From positions 1 to 39,311 of the forward strand of contig NZ_JAHUWK010000019.1 of the NCBI RefSeq assembly GCF_019219065.1: 39,311 bases of DNA, read 5' to 3'. A program made the position numbers and the translations under genes. This DNA is from Duganella sp. sic0402 (GTDB taxonomy: Bacteria > Pseudomonadota > Gammaproteobacteria > Burkholderiales > Burkholderiaceae_D). A model generated the notes under the pieces. It was not told the DNA's origin. It saw nothing but the letters and a program-made list of their open reading frames with translations, and searched no databases. Positions 33,642-39,311 of the stretch are shown here, in pieces. The first letter of the stretch is position 1; each line of letters begins with the position of its first letter.

Positions 33642-34784
33642 ATGAAAAAATCTTCCTTAGCATCCCTGATCGGCGCAATCGTGGTAGTGGGCGGCGGCAT
33701 CTGGTACGCGACCCACGGCGGCAGTCATCCGCCTACCGGCAGCAAAATGAACGGTAACGCGCCACAGGGACCGACCACCGTCAGCATCGTCGCGCCGCGC
33801 AAGCAGGATGTGCCGGTGACGCTGCAGGCCAACGGCACGGTGACGCCGATCAGCACGGTCGACCTGCATCCGCAAACCACCAGCACCATCGCCAAGGTCC
33901 ACATCAAGGAAGGACAGTTCGTCAAATCCGGCGAGCTGATGTTCACGCTGGACGACCGCAGCGAGCGTGCCAATGTCGACAAGGCCCAGGCCCAGGTCGA
34001 GCGCGACCGCGCTTCGTTGGCCGACTACGAGCGCCAGTACAAACGCGCGCTGGAACTGCTGGAGAAAAAATTCATCGCCCAAGGCGCGGTTGATACGCTG
34101 AAGAGCCAGGTCGACTCCGCCCGCGCGCTGCTGCAAGCCGACATCGCCGCCGTGCGTTCGGCCAGCGTGGACGCCAGCTACACCGCGATCCGCGCGCCAA
34201 TGACCGGCCGCGTCGGCGCCATCAACGTCTATCCGGGCAGCCTGGTGCAGATGACCACCTTGCTGACCTCGGTCACCCAGCTGGATCCGATCACGGTCGC
34301 CTTCACGCTGCCGGAATCCGCGCTGGCCGGCCTGATGGCGGCGCAGCGCCAGGGCGCCGTGCCGGTGCAGGTAACGCTGGATAATTCCAGCGTGGCGGTC
34401 AATGGCAAGCTCAGCTTCATCGACAACACGGTCGATCCGGTGGCCGGCGTGATTCGCGTCAAGGCCCAGTTCGATAACAAGGACACCAGCCTGTGGCCTG
34501 GCCAATACGTCAACACCAAGCTGATTTCGCAGGTGCTGAAAGATGCGACCGTGATTCCGCAAAACGCTATCATTAGCAATACCCGTGGCACGTTTGTGTA
34601 CGCGGTGGACAAGGACCAGTCGGCCAAGGTAGTCAACATCAAGCGCCTGTACGCCTTTGGCGAGCATGCCGCCGTGTCCGGCCTGAACGGCGACGAGCAG
34701 GTGATCGTCGACGGCAAGCAGAATCTGCGGCCAGGCGGCAAGGTGCGTGTGGCCTCGTCCGATGGTACTCAACAGAAGGGCTAA
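33642..34784 (+). CDS. RND efflux periplasmic adaptor subunit (MdtA/AcrA family)
   Basis: Membrane-fusion protein linking an RND pump to an outer-membrane channel. From ATG 33642 the 380-residue product has an N-terminal membrane anchor (LASLIGAIVVVGGGIWY), a lipoyl half-motif with VHIKEGQFVKSGELMFTLDDR, a coiled-coil hairpin at about 105-175 (AQAQVERDRASLADYERQYK), the second lipoyl half YTAIRAPMTGRVGAINVYPGS, and beta-barrel and proximal domains. ATG 33612 would add ten residues; neither start has a clear ribosome-binding site. It lies 123 bases after the kinase and three bases before the permease, so all four genes may form one operon. No outer-membrane channel gene is present. Confidence 0.93.
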   Translation: MKKSSLASLIGAIVVVGGGIWYATHGGSHPPTGSKMNGNAPQGPTTVSIVAPRKQDVPVTLQANGTVTPISTVDLHPQTTSTIAKVHIKEGQFVKSGELMFTLDDRSERANVDKAQAQVERDRASLADYERQYKRALELLEKKFIAQGAVDTLKSQVDSARALLQADIAAVRSASVDASYTAIRAPMTGRVGAINVYPGSLVQMTTLLTSVTQLDPITVAFTLPESALAGLMAAQRQGAVPVQVTLDNSSVAVNGKLSFIDNTVDPVAGVIRVKAQFDNKDTSLWPGQYVNTKLISQVLKDATVIPQNAIISNTRGTFVYAVDKDQSAKVVNIKRLYAFGEHAAVSGLNGDEQVIVDGKQNLRPGGKVRVASSDGTQQKG

Positions 34785-34787
34785 GCG

Positions 34788-37700
34788 ATGAACCTTTCCG
34801 AGTTGTGCATCCGCCGTCCGGTGATGGTGGTGCTGTTGTCGGCCACGCTGATCCTGGCCGGCGTGCTGTCGTATTTCTACATCCCGGTGGCGGCGCTGCC
34901 GAGCTACAACACCCCGGTGATCAACGTCTCGGCCGACCTGCCGGGCGCTTCGCCGGACACCATGGCGTCCTCGGTGGCGCTGCCGCTGGAGAAGCAGTTC
35001 TCCACCATTGCCGGCCTGAGCCTGATCACCTCCACCAACACGCTGGGCAATTCCTCGCTGACGCTGGAGTTTGACCCGAGCATCAACGTCAACGAAGCGG
35101 CGGTCGATGTGCAGGCGGCGCTGCTGCGCGCCCAGCGCCAGTTGCCGATCGAGATGACCGACCTGCCGTCCTACCGCAAGGTCAATCCGGCTGACGCGCC
35201 GGTGCTGTTCATGACCATGAACTCGCCGTCGCTGAGCCTGTCGGAACTGAATGACTACGCGGAAAACCTGATCGCGCCGTCGCTGTCCACGCTGCCCGGC
35301 GTGGCACAGGTTTCGGTCAACGGCCAGAAGCGTTTCGCGGTGCGCATCCGCGCCAAGTCGGACCTGATGAACGCGCGCAACCTGACGCTGGAAGAATTGC
35401 AGCAGGCGATCAAATCGGCCAACGCCAATACCCCGCTGGGTATCCTGGACGGTCCGAAGCAGACGCTGACGATTACCGGCAACGCCCAGCTGATGAAGGC
35501 GGCCGACTACGCCGAGCTGATCGTCGCCCAGCGCAATGGCGAGCCGGTGCGCCTGAAGGATGTGGCGGAAGTACAGGACAGCTTCCAGTCCACCAAAGCG
35601 GCCGGTAGCTACAACGGCGAACGTTCGATCGTGCTGCTGGTGCAGCGCCAGCCGGATGCGAATACCGTGCAGGTGGTGGACGGCGTGCGCCGCCTGCTGC
35701 CGCAGTTCAAGGCGCAGCTGCCGGCCTCGATCAACATCAACCTGGTCAACGACCGGTCGGTGTCGATCCGCGAGGCGATCCACGACGTCAACCTGACGCT
35801 GCTGCTGACCATCTTCCTGGTGGTAATGGTGATCTTCCTGTTCCTGCGCCGTGCGGCGGCGACGTTTATCCCGGCGATTACCATGCCGATCTCGCTGCTG
35901 GGCGCGCTGGCGCTGCTGTATGCGTTTGGCTATTCGCTGGACAACGTCTCGCTGCTGGGCATTACGCTGGCGGTCGGCCTGGTGGTCGATGACGCGATCG
36001 TGGTGCTGGAAAACATTGTGCGGCATATCGAGATGGGCAAGCGGCCGCTGGAAGCGTCGCTGGTGGGCGCCAAGGAAATGGGCTTCACGATTATTTCGAT
36101 TTCCGTGTCGCTGGTGGCGGTGTTCATTCCGATCTTCTTCATGCCGGGCGTGATCGGCCTGATGTTCCACGAATTCGCCGTGGTGGTGGCACTGTCGGTG
36201 CTGGTGTCGGCGGCGGTGTCGCTGATGCTGGTGCCGATGCTGGCCAGCCGCATGCTGCCGGCCGACGCCATCGATCCAGAACACGACAAGGGCAACTTCA
36301 TCGGCCGCTGGTTCGAAGCCGGTTTCGGGGCGCTGCGCGACTTCTACGCGCGCACCCTGGACACCGCGCTGCGCCATCGCTACTTCGTGCTGCTGCTGGC
36401 GCTGGGCACTTTTGCGCTGACGGCGCTGCTGTACGTCACCACGCCGAAGGGCTTCTTCCCGGAGGAGGACCTGGGCCAGATCCGCGTCAACACCGAAGCC
36501 TCGGAAGACATCTCCTCGGCCTCGCTGCTGGAGTTGCAGGAGCGCGTCGCCACCGTGATCCGCAACGACCCGAATGTGCAGGACGTGACCTCCTTCGTGG
36601 GCGGCGGCAATACCGGCCGCATGTTCCTGGTGCTGAAACCGCGCAGCGAACGCCAGAAGATGCCGCAAGTGCTGGATAGCCTGCGCAAGGCCACCAAGCA
36701 GGTGCCGGGCATCGCCGTCTACCTGAGCCCGGTGCAGAACTTGCAGCTGGGCGGACGCCAGTCGAAGTCGCGCTATCAGTACACGCTGCAATCGGTCAGC
36801 CCCGGCGCGCTGAACGAATGGGCCGACAAATACATGGAGCGCATGCGCGCCGATCCGGACTTCCGCGACGTTACCAGCGATTCGCAGAACAAGGGGCTGC
36901 AAGCTTCGCTGAAAATCGACCGCGACAAAGCCAACAACCTCGGCGTGGCGATTGGCGACATCCGCACCGCGCTGTACCTCGCTTTCGGCGAGCGCCAGGT
37001 ATCGACCATCTACTCGCCGGCCGCCAGCTACTACGTGATTCTGGAAGCGGCAGACGCCGACCGCCAGTTCGATAGTGCGCTGACCAAGATCTCGGTGCGC
37101 AACAAGAGCGGCCAACTGGTGCAGCTGTCCAGCTTTGCCACGGTGGAACGCACCATCGGTCCGACCGCCGTCAACCACCAGGGCCAGCTGCAAGCGATCA
37201 CGCTGTCGTTCAACCTGGCGCCGGACGTACCGCTGGGCACGGCCACCGCCAAGATCGACGCCTGGGGTGCCGATATGCGCCTGCCGCCATCGATCATCAC
37301 CAACTATGGTGGCGATGCGGCGGTGTTCCAGAGTTCGCAGGGCAGCCAGCTGATCCTGATTCTGGCCGCGCTGGGCGTGATCTACGTGCTGCTGGGCGTG
37401 CTGTACGAGAGCTACATCCACCCGCTGACCATTCTGGCTGGCTTGCCGTCGGCGGCGGTGGGCGCACTGATCACGCTGCGGCTGTTCAATCTGGACCTGA
37501 CCATGATCGCCATCATCGGCATCCTGATGCTGATCGGTATCGTCAAGAAGAACGCCATCATGATGATCGACTTCGCACTGCACGCGCAGCGTAAAGAGGG
37601 ACTGACGCCGGAAGTGGCGATCCGCCAGGCGTGTATCCTGCGCTTCCGTCCGATCATGATGACCACCATGGCCGCGCTGATGGGGGCGCTGCCGATCGCG

Positions 37701-37937
37701 CTGGGTCTGGGCGCTGGCGCCGAACTGCGCCAGCCGCTAGGCCTGGCGGTGGTGGGCGGCCTGATCTTCTCGCAAGTGATCACCTTGTACATCACCCCGG
37801 TGATCTATCTGTTCCTCGACAAATACAGCGGCACCGGGCCGATGAGCGACGCGGAAATCAGCGCCGATGCCGCCATCGCCCCGCCGGAGCGCGAGACGGT
37901 GCACGCCGTGCCGCTGAAAGCGGTGAACAAGCACTAA
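34788..37937 (+). CDS. RND multidrug efflux permease (MdtB/MdtC type, HAE1 family)
   Basis: This 1049-residue proton-driven exporter has the two-fold RND layout: twelve membrane helices and two large periplasmic loops. The proton-relay Asp401/Asp402 lie in GLVVDDAIVVLEN of helix 4, and the helix 10 Lys region reads GIVKKNAIMMIDFA. Stretches such as YRKVNPADAPV, GILDGPKQTLTITGNAQLM and NGEPVRLKDVAEV resemble MdtB/MdtC more than AcrB. E. coli uses two permeases (MdtB plus MdtC); here only one is present, so a homotrimer is expected. It starts three bases after the adaptor. Substrates cannot be read from the sequence. The last 30 residues are a hydrophilic tail. Confidence 0.95.
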   Translation: MNLSELCIRRPVMVVLLSATLILAGVLSYFYIPVAALPSYNTPVINVSADLPGASPDTMASSVALPLEKQFSTIAGLSLITSTNTLGNSSLTLEFDPSINVNEAAVDVQAALLRAQRQLPIEMTDLPSYRKVNPADAPVLFMTMNSPSLSLSELNDYAENLIAPSLSTLPGVAQVSVNGQKRFAVRIRAKSDLMNARNLTLEELQQAIKSANANTPLGILDGPKQTLTITGNAQLMKAADYAELIVAQRNGEPVRLKDVAEVQDSFQSTKAAGSYNGERSIVLLVQRQPDANTVQVVDGVRRLLPQFKAQLPASININLVNDRSVSIREAIHDVNLTLLLTIFLVVMVIFLFLRRAAATFIPAITMPISLLGALALLYAFGYSLDNVSLLGITLAVGLVVDDAIVVLENIVRHIEMGKRPLEASLVGAKEMGFTIISISVSLVAVFIPIFFMPGVIGLMFHEFAVVVALSVLVSAAVSLMLVPMLASRMLPADAIDPEHDKGNFIGRWFEAGFGALRDFYARTLDTALRHRYFVLLLALGTFALTALLYVTTPKGFFPEEDLGQIRVNTEASEDISSASLLELQERVATVIRNDPNVQDVTSFVGGGNTGRMFLVLKPRSERQKMPQVLDSLRKATKQVPGIAVYLSPVQNLQLGGRQSKSRYQYTLQSVSPGALNEWADKYMERMRADPDFRDVTSDSQNKGLQASLKIDRDKANNLGVAIGDIRTALYLAFGERQVSTIYSPAASYYVILEAADADRQFDSALTKISVRNKSGQLVQLSSFATVERTIGPTAVNHQGQLQAITLSFNLAPDVPLGTATAKIDAWGADMRLPPSIITNYGGDAAVFQSSQGSQLILILAALGVIYVLLGVLYESYIHPLTILAGLPSAAVGALITLRLFNLDLTMIAIIGILMLIGIVKKNAIMMIDFALHAQRKEGLTPEVAIRQACILRFRPIMMTTMAALMGALPIALGLGAGAELRQPLGLAVVGGLIFSQVITLYITPVIYLFLDKYSGTGPMSDAEISADAAIAPPERETVHAVPLKAVNKH

Positions 37938-38265
37938 GGGGATGGATTCGGCACATCCTTACCCATCCGTAATATGTTAAAACGCGGCGCGGCGCGGCCG
38001 GCGTTGGATGCCGAACACAGCGCGGCAGCCAGGGCCGCTATGATGGAAAAACAGCGCTGCAAGGGGCGCTGATGGCCCGCTCAGCGTGTTAAGATGTTGG
38101 CACTTTGCAAAGCAATTGATACATACAGTAACACCCGTCAAGAGCTGAAACTTGTAAAGTAGACAGTCTGATGCCGTAGCATGGCATTGGGAGCGGTTCC
38201 CAATATAGCGGGACTCTGGCACTATGGCCCCATTTTGACGACTCGCGTTCCACAAGGTTTGTATC
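37938..38265. other. Intergenic region after the RND operon
   Basis: This 328-bp stretch has no recognisable gene. The first part is GC-rich with CAGCGC/GCGCTG stem possibilities near 38052-38072. From about 38095 it changes to lower GC and looks like the promoter and leader of the next gene, with a palindrome CTTTGCAAAG at 38103-38112 and a perfect hairpin ATTGGGA/TCCCAAT at 38186-38204. No clear T-run terminator for the RND operon is seen. Confidence 0.5.
38097..38125 (+). promoter_or_regulatory. Possible promoter of the TonB-shaped protein gene
   Basis: TTGGCA (38097-38102) is a five-of-six -35 match; TACATA (38120-38125), 17 bases on, is only a fair -10. The spacer contains the palindrome CTTTGCAAAG. 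It would give a leader of about 135 bases with the 38186-38204 hairpin. Confidence 0.35.
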
Positions 38266-39174
38266 TTGCACCACGACTCCCACATCCTCTCAGCGCATTC
38301 TGACTACTGCGAGACTTGCGGCCAGCGCCTGCCGGTGGCGCAGGACGGCTACGCCACCTGGGAACGCAAGACCAAGAACAACCGCATCGGCATCGGCATT
38401 TCGATCGGCCTGCACTTGCTGGGCGTGCTGTACTACCTGTTTGCGCCGTCGCATACTCCGCCGATGAAGCCGCCGTCGGTCAAAGGCGGGCAGATGGTTT
38501 ACATTGCGCCGCTGGCAAAAGAACCGGTCAAGCCGAAGCGCGTGCCCAAGCCGGAAACGCCGAAAGCCAAACCGAAGACCCAGCCGCGCCAGCCCTCGGA
38601 GGCCAAGCAGGCGCCGGTCGCGCCGCGTCCGAAGCTGGAAACTTACGTGCCGCCGCTGGAAGCCAAGATGACGCCGCCGCCACCTGAGCAGGACATGGCG
38701 GAAATGATCGCCAAGCGCCGTGCTGCGCGCGAAGCGCAGAATCCGCCATCGCCGCCATCGCCGCCGGCGCCAGCGGTCGAGAGCGAAGGCGACCGCGCCA
38801 AGCGGGTCGCGATGGCCAACATCGCCCGCGCCAACAGCGCCGCCACCGCTGACGAAAACGGCGGCCTGTTCACGGTCAAGAAAATCAGCTTCAATAGTGC
38901 CGAGATCAAATTCCGCGGCTTCAACACCAACTTCAAGCGCAACTGGCTGAAGCAGGTCAACGTCGAGCGCGGCGCCGAGCAAGACATTGAAACGGCGACG
39001 ATCAAAGAAATGATCAAAATCATCCGCAGCGAAAAGACCGGCGACTTCGACTTCGAATCGCGCCGCCTGGGCCGCACCGTACCGCTGAGCGCGCGCAAAG
39101 AAGACGAAAAACAACTGTTCGACTTCCTGATGCGCGAAGTCTTCCCCGACTACTTCAACCTCGGCCGCAAATAA
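38266..39174 (+). CDS. TonB/TolA-shaped membrane protein with N-terminal CxxC, function unknown
   Basis: I do not recognise a named family. The 302-residue product starts with a short polar region holding Cys15-x-x-Cys18 (YCETCGQRLP), like half of a zinc ribbon. One membrane helix follows at about 41-60 with a His inside it (SIGLHLLGVLYYLF), then a Pro/Lys-rich stretch (63-165), and a C-terminal domain (about 190-302) with basic and aromatic residues (FRGFNTNFKRNWLKQV). This order (cytoplasmic start, one helix with His, Pro/Lys spacer, terminal domain) is that of TonB or TolA, although the terminal domain lacks the TonB_C YPxxA motif. The start is TTG 38266 with AAGG eight bases upstream, the only start that keeps the Cys pair. 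The stop codon lies at the first base of a tandem repeat. Confidence 0.72.
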   Translation: MHHDSHILSAHSDYCETCGQRLPVAQDGYATWERKTKNNRIGIGISIGLHLLGVLYYLFAPSHTPPMKPPSVKGGQMVYIAPLAKEPVKPKRVPKPETPKAKPKTQPRQPSEAKQAPVAPRPKLETYVPPLEAKMTPPPPEQDMAEMIAKRRAAREAQNPPSPPSPPAPAVESEGDRAKRVAMANIARANSAATADENGGLFTVKKISFNSAEIKFRGFNTNFKRNWLKQVNVERGAEQDIETATIKEMIKIIRSEKTGDFDFESRRLGRTVPLSARKEDEKQLFDFLMREVFPDYFNLGRK

Positions 39175-39195
39175 TCCGGGGTCTAATCCGGGGTC
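39172..39195. repeat. 12-bp tandem repeat at the end of the preceding gene
   Basis: TAATCCGGGGTC occurs twice in tandem (39172-39183 and 39184-39195). The first TAA is the stop codon of the gene at 38266, and the second copy overlaps the transposase stop codon (39194-39196). Similar GGGGTC/GACCCC motifs are often seen beside mobile elements in this family of bacteria, as far as I recall. Confidence 0.75.
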
Positions 39196-39311
39196 AGATA
39201 CCGTCTTGAATAGCAAGCCCTTTTGAAAGGTAATTGGCGTCAAAGGGCTTGCCGGTACGAATGACACCATAGATGAGATGCACGAGCTTATGCATCACGG
39301 CGCCGATTACG
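39184..39311 (-). mobile_element. IS110-like insertion sequence, partial (one end only)
   Basis: The last 120 or so bases code for the end of a transposase in the minus direction and run off the window. The element boundary near the tandem repeat at 39172-39195 is inferred; the far end, the internal sequence and any flanking duplication cannot be seen. Confidence 0.6.
39194..39311 (-). CDS. IS110 family transposase, C-terminal end (partial)
   Basis: Read on the minus strand, the last 38 codons give VIGAVMHKLVHLIYGVIRTG, then KPFDANYLSKGLAIQDGI and TGA at 39196-39194. The pattern M-x-K-L-x-H-x-x-Y-G-V-x-x-x-G-K-P-F is the typical end of IS110/IS116/IS902 DEDD transposases that move with the help of a bridge RNA. 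The start and the catalytic DEDD domain lie outside the window, so whether the copy is intact is unknown. Confidence 0.82.
   Translation of the reverse strand, partial: VIGAVMHKLVHLIYGVIRTGKPFDANYLSKGLAIQDGI

Noticed and set aside
33657..37583. Very long open frame on the minus strand opposite the RND adaptor and permease
   Set aside because: It mirrors two well-supported genes, its product is Arg/His/Gln-rich and low in complexity, and it has no domain; high GC at codon position 3 keeps the antisense frame open.
38103..38204. tRNA or known small RNA gene
   Set aside because: The stems do not form a cloverleaf and no conserved small-RNA signature (6S, tmRNA, RNase P) could be seen.
39172..39195. 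Start of a CRISPR array
   Set aside because: Only two directly adjoining 12-base copies with no spacers; no cas genes nearby.

Overview
The window looks like a chromosomal segment from a betaproteobacterium of the Burkholderiales, most likely an Oxalobacteraceae member (Duganella/Massilia/Janthinobacterium type). The evidence is the S10-spc-alpha ribosomal cluster with infA and rpmJ behind secY, the beta-type ribosomal protein sequences, high GC in most genes, and the mix of TonB-dependent receptors, a cupin-like protein, RND efflux and an IS110-type transposase end. The genus cannot be fixed from the sequence alone.

Layout. (1) 1-602: end of tuf (EF-Tu), then rpsJ (S10), with a strong intrinsic terminator at 641-679 directly after rpsJ. 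(2) 702-11146: a nutrient-uptake island that separates rpsJ from the rest of the S10 operon. It holds a DUF817 membrane protein, a siderophore-interacting flavoreductase, a ROK-family repressor on the minus strand, a large TonB-dependent receptor, a cupin-like (JmjC-fold) protein and a second, unrelated TonB-dependent receptor. Terminators follow both receptors. (3) 11522-16235: rplC-rplD-rplW-rplB-rpsS-rplV-rpsC-rplP-rpmC-rpsQ. (4) 16515-22326: spc genes rplN to rpmJ, including secY and infA. (5) 22354-25560: alpha genes rpsM, rpsK, rpsD, rpoA, rplQ, with leader-like gaps before rpsD, rpoA and rplQ and a terminator between rpsD and rpoA. (6) 25635-28673: a Fur-box promoter driving a PepSY (PiuB-like) membrane protein, and a convergent secreted M28 metallopeptidase. 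(7) 28810-37937: an envelope-homeostasis block made of DsbD, a Spy/CpxP-like chaperone with a His/Gly-rich tail, an OmpR-type two-component system and an MdtA/MdtB-like RND pair. (8) 38266-39174: a TonB/TolA-shaped protein with an N-terminal CxxC and an unrecognised C-terminal domain. (9) 39172-39311: a 12-bp tandem repeat and the C-terminus of an IS110-type transposase running off the window.

How the parts fit. The ribosomal genes are translation housekeeping, probably split into several transcription units. The island between rpsJ and rplC reads as an outer-membrane uptake module under a sugar-responsive ROK repressor, and an 8-base motif (TTGTCATA) recurs upstream of the repressor and of both receptors. 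The Fur-controlled PepSY gene and the siderophore reductase point to iron uptake. The DsbD/Spy/two-component/RND block resembles a local version of the Bae/Cpx envelope-stress regulon of enterobacteria.

I saw no tRNA, rRNA, CRISPR array or phage genes. Nothing here is a clear-cut new defence or biosynthetic system. The best candidates for something undescribed are the split S10 operon with its inserted uptake island, the structured gap before rpsD, and the TonB-shaped protein at 38266.
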